Source: Pseudomonadota bacterium (GTDB lineage Bacteria; Pseudomonadota; Alphaproteobacteria; Rhizobiales; Xanthobacteraceae). Taken from it: a stretch of DNA of 28,559 nt. A program made the position numbers and the translations under genes. How positions within the stretch are numbered: position 1 is the stretch's first letter; every line of letters starts with the position of its first letter. The notes under the pieces were generated by a model. The model did not search any database. It was not told the DNA's origin and was given only the letters and a program-made list of their open reading frames with translations. This document shows positions 7,397 through 15,120 of the stretch, piece by piece. The stretch covers positions 1 to 28,559 of the forward strand of contig JAEWHP010000022.1 in assembly GCA_023387735.1 (NCBI GenBank), in the 5' to 3' direction.

Positions 7397-8453
7397 TGTC
7401 GAAATCCCTTGCAGCGGTGTTGAACAATTGGAAGACAACCAAGCCGGGGACTCGGAATTCCAGACACATGCGGCGCAGCGTTCCGATCCCGACGCCGGAT
7501 TCGTGCGAGGGGTCGAACGACTCCCAACGCAGACGATTCAGCGCGTCGGTTTCGTCGTCGCCATAGCCCGCGCCGGTCGAACAGAAGTCGAAGAATAGTT
7601 CCGCAACCTCTTCATTGGCGCTGCAGGCGGCGTTCAGACTCATAGCGAAGCGCTGCCAGCACTCATTGCCGGATAGGTATTCGACGTCGAGATTGTCGAA
7701 AAGCAATCGCGCCTTGTCGACACCAATCAATCCGACTCCCTTGTCGTTGGCGTCCCTGAAGCGGCGCGGCAGCGGTTCTAACCGTCCATCAAGTTCGGCG
7801 AGCGTATAGCGTCGCGCGAAGTGGTCGATCTGGAGAATGCGGCTTGTGAACGGGGCCGCCTTCATGTGCCCAAAGCCAGGCATTCGGAAGACGCGCGCCC
7901 GGTCGGAAACGGTCGGGTCGCCGCCGAACTTCACGGCCATTCGCTTCGTGACGTTCTGCGCTAACTCGAAGTCGCGCGACGGTTCGATCATGAACAAAGC
8001 TTGGTGACGGCCGGGCGACGACTCCATGACCATATGCGCTTCGATATCCCAAAGATCGGGCGGCGCGGTTTCGTCCAGGTCAAGCGGGATGACGCGCACG
8101 GCGGTTATGTTGGCGCTCTTCACGCCCCGGCCATCGGTTTCGTTCAGGCTGTAGAAGATGCCGCAACCTTCCTCGTTGCGCTTCTGAAGCGTCGGCATCA
8201 GGTCGGGCAACTTGCCGCGATACTTCATGCGCGGCAGTCGCTCGCCGTTGCGGAAACGCTTCGACATGCGCGCCTTGGCGGACTTGGAATCGGCGAAGAC
8301 TCGAAAGTCCATCACGGCCGTTTCGTGGTCGTCGCCGATCAGGTCCACCAAGTGGCGGGCGTCTTGTTGCGTGCGCGCGAAAGACGTGGATCTGCGGACG
8401 CTAGCCTTAGGAGGTTTTTCCAGGGCGATTTTAGTCGTGGCCTTTGATGACAT
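7389..8453 (-). CDS. RepB-type AEP primase with PriCT_2 domain
   Basis: A 354-residue archaeo-eukaryotic-type primase. The catalytic LDLDE (124-128) gives the two metal-binding aspartates, D125 and D127. MESSPGRHQAL (143-153) matches the family's S-x-G-x-x-Q segment, and SDRARVFRMPGF (183-194) is the typical motif before the domain end. From about 255 to 335 a PriCT_2 domain is recognisable (CWQRFAMSLNAA, RWESFDP, GIGTLRRMC). Before the core is a basic linker. It would synthesise primers at the element's origin for the helicase encoded next. Start ATG 8453 has AAGGAAGG upstream at a good distance. It ends inside the helicase start region, with an 8-bp overlap. Confidence 0.85.
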   Translation of the reverse strand: MSSKATTKIALEKPPKASVRRSTSFARTQQDARHLVDLIGDDHETAVMDFRVFADSKSAKARMSKRFRNGERLPRMKYRGKLPDLMPTLQKRNEEGCGIFYSLNETDGRGVKSANITAVRVIPLDLDETAPPDLWDIEAHMVMESSPGRHQALFMIEPSRDFELAQNVTKRMAVKFGGDPTVSDRARVFRMPGFGHMKAAPFTSRILQIDHFARRYTLAELDGRLEPLPRRFRDANDKGVGLIGVDKARLLFDNLDVEYLSGNECWQRFAMSLNAACSANEEVAELFFDFCSTGAGYGDDETDALNRLRWESFDPSHESGVGIGTLRRMCLEFRVPGLVVFQLFNTAARDFDNE

Positions 8454-8495
8454 TGTTTGATCCTTCCTTACTGACGAGTGGAAAAAGCGGATGAG

Positions 8496-9230
8496 TTAGA
8501 CGCGAGCTCGAACCGCGTCCGCTCGATCTTCGGAGCTCTGGAAAAGCTGCACGACTTTCGCCTCACAATCGCTGGATAGGACGAGAGGGTGGTGCGAACT
8601 GTCATCTGGCAGGGAAACGACTTCAGCGCTCCGCCGGCTCAGGAAGTCCGCACGGTCGTCAGCATCCATGAATTGCCAAGCTCCGTTCACGAAGCCTGCT
8701 GGATCGGAGTTTAGGAGAGCGAGTCGATCGGCCGGTGAAGCCGCGAGCCAGGCTTGGATCAAATCTGAGGAGGAGGCGTCGTCGGAGGTCGAGACAGCTG
8801 CTGGGGTCTCGACCTGCAGAAGTTGATCAAGCAGCGCATCCACTTGGTTGTCGGAAAGTGGTCCCTCGCTAGACTGGGTAGCAAGGATCTGCGCAACGAT
8901 GGACGCAGAGATATTCTTAGCGGAAAGACGATAGATCGTTGAGAGCTGCAAATGCGACACCGTGTCGTATTTGTCTTCGAGGAACTCAGCGACGCGCATG
9001 TAGCGCTCGGCAGTGCGGATCGAGAAGCCGCATTGCGCGATCACCCAAGCTTTGAACTGGCCGTGTTCGAGATGTCCCTTGGCGTCCAGGAGGGCCATTC
9101 CAATGGCCATCGTCGATTTGACAGTCGATCGCGAGTTTCGCCGGATGGTAGCGAGCGCTGCCTTCAACTGTGTCAGGACAGTTTCATTCAAGGTCGTATA
9201 GTCAAAAGGTCTTTTCGGTGAAGACGACAT
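8496..9230 (-). CDS. DUF3102 domain protein
   Basis: This is 244 residues from ATG 9230, preceded by AAGGAA seven bases away; the longer open frame upstream is discarded because it runs through the spacer and the previous gene. The N-terminal half matches DUF3102: a helical stretch (LATIRRNSRSTVKSTMAIG), then LLDAKGHLEHGQFKAWV and CGFSIRTAERYMRVAEFLE, which resembles the ParB/KorB-like helix-turn-helix of phage and plasmid accessory proteins. The C-terminal half is acidic and Ser/Ala-rich with no known domain. DUF3102 proteins are frequent on integrative elements, and DNA binding for regulation or partition is a reasonable inference. It lies 42 bp before the primase start and probably shares its transcript. 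Confidence 0.75.
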   Translation of the reverse strand: MSSSPKRPFDYTTLNETVLTQLKAALATIRRNSRSTVKSTMAIGMALLDAKGHLEHGQFKAWVIAQCGFSIRTAERYMRVAEFLEDKYDTVSHLQLSTIYRLSAKNISASIVAQILATQSSEGPLSDNQVDALLDQLLQVETPAAVSTSDDASSSDLIQAWLAASPADRLALLNSDPAGFVNGAWQFMDADDRADFLSRRSAEVVSLPDDSSHHPLVLSSDCEAKVVQLFQSSEDRADAVRARV

Positions 9231-9319
9231 GTTGTGTTCCTTTGTGTCTGCAGTGTTGTGGCTAACTGAATCGTCGTGGAGGCTCAGGAGGACCTGATCG
9301 CTCAAGCGAGTGAGGTGGA

Positions 9320-9634
9320 TTAGATCTCGTTGAGGCTTGTCGTTGATTGGCGAGGAAGAGTTCGGATCCACTCGATGACGGCCGCGCGTTCGTACCGGAC
9401 CCATTTGCCGTCGCCCGACCACGGCGGGCCCTGGCCCCGCGCGCGCATGCCGCAGAGATGTTGAGGAGTTACGCCTATGAGCCGCGCGCACTGACTGCTG
9501 CGGATGAATTGTGTGCTGAGCACATTGGGGCTGAGCCGATCGGCGACCGCTTTCGCGATCAAGTCAGCGAGAGCTTCGACCTGCTTCTCATCACCTGAAG
9601 GGGAGAGCGGTGGACTAATGTCAAAAGTCGGCAT
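9320..9634 (-). CDS. AlpA/excisionase-like helix-turn-helix protein
   Basis: A 104-residue protein from ATG 9634; an in-frame TTG at 9640 is an alternative. After a variable N-terminus, residues about 45-95 form a MerR/HTH_17-type winged helix (QCARLIGVTPQHLCGMRARG, then WVRYERAAVIEWI). This is the fold of AlpA, Xis and other small regulators on integrative elements. AlpA of prophage CP4-57 promotes integrase expression, and Xis proteins direct excision; either role fits here. It lies 89 bp upstream of the DUF3102 gene and 302 bp downstream of the 188-aa gene, so it may head a second transcript covering the replication module. Confidence 0.75.
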   Translation of the reverse strand: MPTFDISPPLSPSGDEKQVEALADLIAKAVADRLSPNVLSTQFIRSSQCARLIGVTPQHLCGMRARGQGPPWSGDGKWVRYERAAVIEWIRTLPRQSTTSLNEI

Positions 9635-9936
9635 GCGCAATTTCTTTCGGTTGGACCGAATGAGGTGCGCTTGCGTTGTCGTGGGATTATGATGCTATGA
9701 AAAAGCGACAGCGACGAGCGCGCCCATTCGAGATGGGTTGCATTCGTCGGATCGCTTGATGGCCTTTGCTACCCGATGTTTCTCGGCGTACTAGGTGCCC
9801 TAGGGGCTCCGTTGGCTTAACACGTCACGGGGCAATCACGTTCCGATATCATGACCAATGGCCATTGAGGTATGGTCGCTCACCAGAATACTCCTCTCGC
9901 CCGGTGCATTCAACGACCGAGTGACGATATCGTTAA
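9635..9936. promoter_or_regulatory. Intergenic control region with palindrome
   Basis: A 302-bp gap separates the integrase pair from the AlpA-like gene. It has no gene. It carries a perfect 12-bp palindrome CAATGGCCATTG at 9856-9867 with partly symmetric flanks (TGACC before, GGTATGGTC after), and an AT-rich ATAATC-type segment near 9686-9691 on the minus strand that could be a -10 element for the AlpA-like gene. The likely function is the promoter/operator of the replication module; this is inference. Confidence 0.35.
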
Positions 9937-10503
9937 TCAGAAGCGAATATCATCGGGACCTAACGGCGGTTGGACGCTGTGCCACTCGCGGGAATCCTTT
10001 TCCGACCATTGTCCAATTCTAATCGTTCGCCCAACCCGAAGACCAAAATTTCCGTCAGGGAGTTGCACTCCGTCACGGAACGCCTCCCGCATTGTTGCTC
10101 GTAGCTTTTTGATGTTGCCGTCCCAGGGATGACCGCGCAAATCGGTCCATTGGTCAGCTTGCTGTCGGCCGGCACGCGTCGGCGTTCCCGTAAACTCAGT
10201 AATGACCCAAACCTGTCTGCCGTCAGAGGCGGTGAAGGAAGAATTAGAGGCAGTTGTCGGGTCTGCATCCAAGTGTCTGGCAAAGTTTTGTGCGGTAAGG
10301 GTTCGGGCCTGAAGTAGCTTTCGCCTCGAAGCCTTATCCGTCGTCTTGTCTGCGATTAATCGGTCCAACTCGTCGATCATGTCAAGCAATTGCTGCGATC
10401 GACGATGATGCTGTTCGTCGAAGAATTGAAGGGGTGGAGTATCGGATTGTGGGTTCGAGCTGAGCTCATCAAACATCTTCTTTAAGTCAATCGAGGTGCT
10501 CAT
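9937..10503 (-). CDS. Unknown protein coupled to the integrase
   Basis: A 188-residue soluble protein with no recognised family. The N-terminal 100 residues are helical and charged, including LLDMIDELDRLIADKTTDKA, which suggests a coiled coil. A Ser/Thr-rich linker follows, then a C-terminal basic part with tryptophans (QWTDLRGHPWDGNIKKLRAT, GQWSEKDSREWHSVQPP). Its ATG overlaps the integrase stop as ATGA, so translation is coupled and its product level should track the integrase. Such placement suggests a partner in recombination or a protein needed only after excision, but nothing in the sequence proves it. No signal peptide or membrane segment is present. Confidence 0.7.
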   Translation of the reverse strand: MSTSIDLKKMFDELSSNPQSDTPPLQFFDEQHHRRSQQLLDMIDELDRLIADKTTDKASRRKLLQARTLTAQNFARHLDADPTTASNSSFTASDGRQVWVITEFTGTPTRAGRQQADQWTDLRGHPWDGNIKKLRATMREAFRDGVQLPDGNFGLRVGRTIRIGQWSEKDSREWHSVQPPLGPDDIRF

Positions 10504-11756
10504 CGGGTAACCGCCATGCTCGTGGTTATAAAGGCAGATATCTGCTCTTGCGCATCTTGAAGGGACGCGAACAGCGCGGGCACGTTTGCATAAGCGTCGG
10601 TGACGTCATCATCGATCGCATGATTCATCAGTATCTTCAGACGAAGACGGTCGACGCCGGCAGCCGCAGCAAGCGTCCGGAACGAATGTCGCAGCGCATG
10701 TCCCGTGTGAGAAAGCTTCTGTCGTCCCTCTTCCTTCACTTCCGACACATGGCCTCCAGGCGCCGGGAAGATCCAGGTTTTGTTCTCCTCGGGATAGTAG
10801 GTCTGGCCGGCCTCTTTGACCCGCTCCAGGCACTCCAGCATCACGGACGAGAGCGGCAACTCAAATGCGCGTTCGTCGCCACCTTTAGGTGACGGCAAGC
10901 GCAGCGACGGGCGGGCGGGATCTAAGTTCGCCCAGCTTGCGGTCAGTACATCCATACGCCGCAAGCCGGTGAGCAGCATGAAGAGGTGAAGCTCGCGGCG
11001 GATGGGATTGGCGAGCGCCTGGAGCTGTGCCCACCAGGCCGGCAACTCGGCAACACCCATACCGGTGCTGCGGGCCTTCTCCTTGTGGAATAGCTTTCCT
11101 GACCGGAAGGGATTGCGCTCCGGAAGGCCCCGCGTCTCCAACTCGTCCTTGGCGTAGTTCCAGACGGCGCGAGCAAAGCGCATGGTGCCATTGGCGGCGT
11201 ATTTGCCGCTCGAATACTTCTGGCCGGCTCGTGCCTTTCTGGCGCGCTCGGTGATGGCGGCATGCTCCTGGACGACATCTTCGCGCTTGATGCAGGCCAG
11301 GGGCTTGTCGTGCCAATCTTTCAGGTGACGGTCGAATTTGTCCTGGTAGTCGGCAATGGTGCGGATGCTCTTGCCTTCCTTGGTGATTGCGGCCTTGTAG
11401 GCGTCCCAGGCGGCCTTGAAGGTGAGCGCAGGGGTGGTCTCGGGAGCCACGGCAAAACCCCGCGGGATGGGCTCGCCGCGGGCTCTGAGGGCAACGATTT
11501 CGAGGGCTTTGGCCCGGGCCTCGTCAGCGCTGGCGTGCGGGTGTTCGCCCAGCCATTCCACCTTGGTGGAGCCACGCTGGCGGTCCACCCTCGGTGTTTC
11601 ATACTGGTAACGGTACGTCTTTGTGGTTTTCCCAACCCACACATGGAAGCCGGCGATTTTGCTGTCGCGAATGATTGTCGGCTTGGCGGGGGCGAAAGGC
11701 AGGCCTTTGACGGCCTTGTCGGTCAACAGAATGCGCGTGGCTGGGTTTGACGGCAT
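10500..11756 (-). CDS. int: Tyrosine integrase of the P4 type
   Basis: This 418-residue site-specific recombinase integrates and excises the element at tRNA-Arg. An arm-binding DUF4102 domain occupies residues 8-95 (LTDKAVKGLP, DSKIAGFHVWV), a SAM-like core-binding domain about 110-210, and the catalytic domain 240-400. Catalytic residues are visible: R266 in TGLRRMDV, H353 and R356 in HALRHSF, H379 in LMNHAIDDD and the nucleophile Y389 in TDAYANV. ATG 11756 is preceded by AGGAGG at four bases; the longer frame to 11807 lacks a ribosome site. It sits about 180 bp from the att half-tRNA, reads away from it, and is coupled to the next gene by ATGA. It appears intact. Confidence 0.93.
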   Translation of the reverse strand: MPSNPATRILLTDKAVKGLPFAPAKPTIIRDSKIAGFHVWVGKTTKTYRYQYETPRVDRQRGSTKVEWLGEHPHASADEARAKALEIVALRARGEPIPRGFAVAPETTPALTFKAAWDAYKAAITKEGKSIRTIADYQDKFDRHLKDWHDKPLACIKREDVVQEHAAITERARKARAGQKYSSGKYAANGTMRFARAVWNYAKDELETRGLPERNPFRSGKLFHKEKARSTGMGVAELPAWWAQLQALANPIRRELHLFMLLTGLRRMDVLTASWANLDPARPSLRLPSPKGGDERAFELPLSSVMLECLERVKEAGQTYYPEENKTWIFPAPGGHVSEVKEEGRQKLSHTGHALRHSFRTLAAAAGVDRLRLKILMNHAIDDDVTDAYANVPALFASLQDAQEQISAFITTSMAVTR

Positions 11757-11821
11757 GGATCCTCCTGCACGGGTTTTGCACGTATGAAGAGGCCAAGTGC
11801 CGCGCATCTTAGTTTGGAGGT

Positions 11822-11876
11822 CTAAGCCAGGTTTGACTAAGCGAGGTTAATTTACGCAGTCAAATCTTAGGCTTAG
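11822..11876. promoter_or_regulatory. Repeat cluster upstream of integrase
   Basis: Between the integrase start and the att site, CTAAGC occurs at 11822-11827 and 11837-11842 and inverted as GCTTAG at 11871-11876. TTTGACT (11832-11838) is inverted as AGTCAAA (11858-11864). Clustered short direct and inverted repeats next to att are typical of arm-type integrase or excisionase sites, and could also act as the integrase operator. Confidence 0.4.
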
Positions 11877-11934
11877 CTTCCACCCGCCGGTTCTTGCTTA
11901 ATGACCCTTAACCAGGATTTGGCGCATGGCCAAA

Positions 11935-11980
11935 ACTACGAATCTGGGGGTCAGGAGTTCGAATCTCTTCGGGCGCGCCA
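11935..11980 (+). repeat. attR-type site: duplicated 3' half of tRNA-Arg(ACG)
   Basis: The segment begins in the anticodon loop (CTACGAA, anticodon ACG), continues with the 3' anticodon stem TCTGG, the variable loop, and a T arm AGGAG-TTCGAAT-CTCTT with a stem that pairs fully (one G-T), and ends CGGGCGC-G-CCA. That is the 3' 60% of a tRNA-Arg with encoded CCA. The bases before 11935 do not match a tRNA 5' half, so it is a fragment. Integrases of this class recombine in tRNA 3' ends and leave such a duplicate at the far end of the element. Confidence 0.85.
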
Positions 11981-12116
11981 GCTTTCCACCATCTCAAACG
12001 TGAAACTGCGTACCTGCGCGTCTCCAGATGCCGCCGTTTACCACGAGCGATGCTACCGACGTGACCGTAGATCCTCCGCAGGGCGCGCGGCGCAACGCCC
12101 GCATTGCCGCAAGCGT

Positions 12117-13847
12117 TCAGCTCTCGCTCGCATCGGCGGATACGCCGGTACGCCAGTTGTTGACGGCTTCCTCGGCGGTGGAAAAATAGCGTACCAGCGG
12201 TTTGCGCAGGCCAGCGATGAGAAGGGTGCGCCGGACTGATTTCCCCGCTCCGGCAAAATAAACCCGGGTGCCGCTGTGACTGAGCTTCTCCACAAACCGC
12301 TCCAGCGCCTTGGCCGCCGTGCTGTCGACCAGCGGCACGTCGGAAAAATCGAGTACGAAAGCCTTGGGATGCTCGCCGATGCGATCGAGAACCGCGCTGA
12401 CCGCCGCCGTCGCGCCGAAGAAGAATGCTCCCGAGATCCGGTAGACGAGCACATCCCGCCCCTGGGCTTTGGGATCGTAGACTTCGCGTTCATCGCCGCG
12501 TTTATCCGCCTGGTCGCCGAAGCGGACGGATCGACCGGTTTCGACCGCGACGGCTTCCGCCATGCGATGAAGGAAGAGGAACGAGCCGAGCGTGACGCCG
12601 ACGCCGATGGCGACGGTGAGATCCTCGAAGATGGTCAGGAAGAAGGTAACGAGCAGAATTGCTGCGTCCCCCCAGGACGAGCGCAGCAGGCCCCAGAACT
12701 CCTCCTTTTCCGCCATGTTCCAGGCCACGATGGCGAGCACCGCACCGAGGCTGGCCAGCGGAATGTAGGAAGCCAGTGGCGCCGCGACGAGCATGAACAG
12801 GAGAATGTAAAGTGCGTGCATCATGCCCGCGACAGGACCGTGAGCACCGGCCCTGACGTTGGTGGCCGTGCGGGCGATCGTACCCGTCGCGCACATGCCG
12901 CCAAACGTGACCGCCGCGATGTTCGCCGCTCCCTGCGCGACCAGTTCGCAATTCGATCGATGCTTGCGACCGCTCATGCCGTCGGCAACGACGGCAGAGA
13001 GCAGGGATTCAATCGCTCCCAGCAGCGCGATGGCGATCGCGTCGGGCAGCACCGCGTGCATCTTGGCGAGATCGAATGCCGGCAGGCTCGGGGCGGGCAG
13101 CGTGCGCGGAACGTCTCCGAACTTCGTGCCGATGGTCGCGACATCGAGGCTGAACAGGTACGTGGCGAGCGCCGTCACGCCGACGGCGATCAGGAGCCCA
13201 GGCCATTTCGGCTTGTAGCGCCGCAAGACCAGGATGATGGCGACGGCGACGAGCGCGAGGCAAACGGTGACGGGTCTAACGGTCTGAATGCCATCGATGA
13301 TCGCAGCAAGCTTTGGTATCAGCGCCGCCGGTTCCTTGGCGATGTCGAGCCCCAGGAGTTCCTTTATCTGGCTCGCAAAGATGATGACCGCTATTCCGGC
13401 CGTGAAGCCAACCGTCACCGGAAAGGGGATGTACTTGATGTAGGTTCCCAGTCGGAGAAATCCGACGGCGAGCATCATCGCCCCCGCCATCAGCGTTGCC
13501 AGAACCAGGCCATCGTAGCCGTGGCGCTCGACGATCGTGGCGATCAGAACGATGAATGCGCCTGCCGGGCCGCCGATCTGAAACCGGCTGCCGCCGAGCG
13601 CGGAGATGAGAAACCCGCCGACGATGGCGGTGTAGAGCCCTTTATCGGGAGACAGCCCGGATCCGATCGCGATTGCCATCGAGAGCGGCAGCGCGACGAT
13701 GGCAACCGTCAGCCCCGCGATGGCATCGGCGCGGAATTGCCTCCAGCCATAACCCTCACGCAGGATCGTAACCAGCTTCGGCGTGAACAGCTCTGAAAAT
13801 GTCGGCCCCGCAAGCTTTGCCAAAGGCCTGACTGCTGTCGCATCCAT
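12117..13847 (-). CDS. SulP family anion transporter with STAS domain
   Basis: A 576-residue inner-membrane transporter of the SulP/SLC26 family. The N-terminal cytoplasmic segment is followed by SulP core helices from about residue 38 (FRADAIAGLTVAIVALPLSM, and GGFLISALGGSRFQIGGPAG further on), with hydrophobic segments to about 420. A C-terminal STAS domain (about 450-560) includes VLDFSDVPLVDSTAAKAL, with the D-S/T-x-A motif. Members carry sulfate, bicarbonate or dicarboxylates; the substrate is not decided by sequence. ATG 13847 has AAGGAGA about ten bases upstream. It is the first chromosomal gene beyond the att site. The XRE regulator upstream, 88 bp away and on the same strand, may share its transcript. 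Confidence 0.9.
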   Translation of the reverse strand: MDATAVRPLAKLAGPTFSELFTPKLVTILREGYGWRQFRADAIAGLTVAIVALPLSMAIAIGSGLSPDKGLYTAIVGGFLISALGGSRFQIGGPAGAFIVLIATIVERHGYDGLVLATLMAGAMMLAVGFLRLGTYIKYIPFPVTVGFTAGIAVIIFASQIKELLGLDIAKEPAALIPKLAAIIDGIQTVRPVTVCLALVAVAIILVLRRYKPKWPGLLIAVGVTALATYLFSLDVATIGTKFGDVPRTLPAPSLPAFDLAKMHAVLPDAIAIALLGAIESLLSAVVADGMSGRKHRSNCELVAQGAANIAAVTFGGMCATGTIARTATNVRAGAHGPVAGMMHALYILLFMLVAAPLASYIPLASLGAVLAIVAWNMAEKEEFWGLLRSSWGDAAILLVTFFLTIFEDLTVAIGVGVTLGSFLFLHRMAEAVAVETGRSVRFGDQADKRGDEREVYDPKAQGRDVLVYRISGAFFFGATAAVSAVLDRIGEHPKAFVLDFSDVPLVDSTAAKALERFVEKLSHSGTRVYFAGAGKSVRRTLLIAGLRKPLVRYFSTAEEAVNNWRTGVSADASES

Positions 13848-13935
13848 CGTTGTCCGTCTCCTTTTGCAAAGGAGCGGCGGGATCGTCGGCAGCGTCGTCG
13901 GCGGTCACCGTCGCGTGTATTCGGTTTGCGGAGAT

Positions 13936-14238
13936 TCAGGCCCTGCCGCGAGACTTCGTGCCGGCCTGCACAGAAGGCTTCTTCAGGACGGCGGCCTCCT
14001 TGAGCCGTACCCCGCGCCCCTTTCCCTGGCTCGGGTTGTTCTCGCCGATCAATTCAACGCCGGCCGCATCGAACGCCTGAACCACCTTGGTCAGCGTATC
14101 CACGACGCCTCTGACGTTGCCCTGGCTGGCTTCCATCCTCTGGATCGTGGGCAGCGACACATCAGCAAGCCCGGCCAGCGTCTGCTGGTCGATTCCCAGG
14201 AGAGCACGCGCTGCGCGCATTTGTGCCGCCGTGATCAT
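13936..14238 (-). CDS. XRE-family transcriptional regulator
   Basis: A 100-residue DNA-binding protein. The helix-turn-helix occupies residues 1-60 (MRAARALLGIDQQTLAGLAD, VSLPTIQRMEAS, then TLTKVVQAFDAAGVELIGEN), the layout of short rhizobial Cro/C1-type proteins. The C-terminal 35 residues are basic and disordered (VRLKEAAVLKKPSVQAGTKS). ATG 14238 is the natural start; the ribosome site is weak. It lies upstream of and co-oriented with the SulP gene, so regulating itself and the transporter is a fair inference. Two palindromic sequences upstream (14261-14302) are candidate operators. Confidence 0.85.
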   Translation of the reverse strand: MITAAQMRAARALLGIDQQTLAGLADVSLPTIQRMEASQGNVRGVVDTLTKVVQAFDAAGVELIGENNPSQGKGRGVRLKEAAVLKKPSVQAGTKSRGRA

Positions 14239-14260
14239 GATCGCAGTCCGTCACTGTTCA

Positions 14261-14302
14261 GATATAATGTATCAAATAGCTAGGTTGATGTCTAGAACAT
14301 CA
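14261..14302. promoter_or_regulatory. Dyad operators before the XRE gene
   Basis: GATATAATGTATC (14261-14273) has GATA/TATC ends and reads as an AT-rich -10-like element on the minus strand. Eighteen bases further upstream TGATGT (14286-14291) and ACATCA (14297-14302) form a perfect 6-bp inverted repeat around 5 bp. GTATCA recurs at 14318. This arrangement suits autoregulation by a small XRE protein. Confidence 0.45.
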
Positions 14303-14405
14303 GTATGTATTTGTGAAGTATCAATGTGACGAGCGGCTTCCGAAGCGCGGCTCAAGTGGCGCCACGTCCGGCGCCACTCCCCCTTGTCAGTAGCGCACGT
14401 CCCGA

Positions 14406-14756
14406 TCAGAACGAGCAGCCGTATGCCGTGAGCGAGGCCTTCGTCGCATCCATGGTCTGCTTGCAGGTCGTCTCCATGGTCGCCTTCGTCGACGCGTTCT
14501 TGGCCAGGTCGGCCCACGTCTTGCGCGTCTGGTCGATCTGCGTCTTGTACATCGCGCGCTGTGCTTCGGGCACCTTGGAAGAGACGCAGGCGTCGTACTT
14601 GGTCAGGAATTCGTCGCAGGCGGCGATGCCGGTGCTCTGTGCGTGCGATGCCGTGACGCCGGCGAGCAGGGCTGCGGCCGTGATGGCCGCGAGCGATATC
14701 ACCCGCCGCCGGTTCGCGCTTGAACCTGCCACGGTCTTCGATGTTTCCTGACGCAT
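14406..14756 (-). CDS. Small periplasmic four-cysteine protein
   Basis: A 116-residue exported protein. A basic N-terminus (RRR at about 17-19) is followed by a hydrophobic core (VISLAAITAAALLAG) and a signal peptidase I site near ASHA-Q at about 39-40. The mature part has four cysteines: two in ACDEFLTKYDACVSSK, one in TTCKQTM and one in the C-terminal YGCSF, suggesting two disulfides between antiparallel helices. ATG 14756 has AAGGAG seven bases upstream. I know similar proteins only as rhizobial exported hypotheticals. Transcription reads toward the XRE gene but leaves 167 bp, which hold the regulator's control region. Confidence 0.8.
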   Translation of the reverse strand: MRQETSKTVAGSSANRRRVISLAAITAAALLAGVTASHAQSTGIAACDEFLTKYDACVSSKVPEAQRAMYKTQIDQTRKTWADLAKNASTKATMETTCKQTMDATKASLTAYGCSF

Positions 14757-15120
14757 GTTTTAACTCCTTATGAAAAACTGAGTGTGTGGATCGCTGGGCT
14801 GCGCCCGCATCTCGCAATCGACGCGCACAGCTTTCTCGCGCCGACAAACGGTCGGCGATTCCGGACATCATCGGTTTGAGCGCTGAGCAGTTCGAGGCGA
14901 GGTGTGGGCACCAACGTGCCACGGCGAACAAGTGATCGGTCAGTTTGGCGAGATTACGGGTGAAGGCGTGATGAGATCGTGGCAGCCGCAGCGATCGGCG
15001 ACAGATCGCCGTTGCCGTGTTGTCACGCAAATTCCTTGAGGCCGCAACTTGCCAGATCATGATTGCGCCGCAGGCCCCATCGGCTTATGCCAATCCCGTC
15101 GTTGAAGTGTTGGGAAGCCG
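14757..15120. other. Divergent intergenic region, no gene
   Basis: This 364-bp region separates the exported protein from the oxidoreductase, which point away from each other, so it must hold both promoters. A minus-strand frame crosses it (15060-14272) but only by overlapping the exported gene in another frame; I reject it. No clear dyad or terminator is visible. Confidence 0.4.

Larger units (their letters stand above)
5672..11980. mobile_element. P4-satellite-like integrative element (right-hand core)
   Basis: A minus-strand module of integrase, coupled unknown gene, AlpA-like regulator, DUF3102 protein, primase and SF3 helicase, followed by an iteron array, is bounded on the right by a duplicated tRNA-Arg 3' half. 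No capsid, terminase, tail or conjugation genes are visible. The layout fits an integrative element that can replicate when excised, like the P4 satellite or related genomic islands. The left boundary is not in the window: the intact tRNA should be there, so the decayed sequence at 1-5671 probably also belongs to it. Confidence 0.8.

Noticed and set aside
12276..13796. 506-codon plus-strand frame opposite the SulP gene
   Set aside because: Its composition is the Arg/Asp/Gly/His-rich pattern typical of the antisense of a high-GC gene; the SulP reading has clear domains.
14272..15060. 262-codon minus-strand frame overlapping the exported four-cysteine protein
   Set aside because: The exported protein has a signal peptide and a strong ribosome site in another frame; this one has neither.
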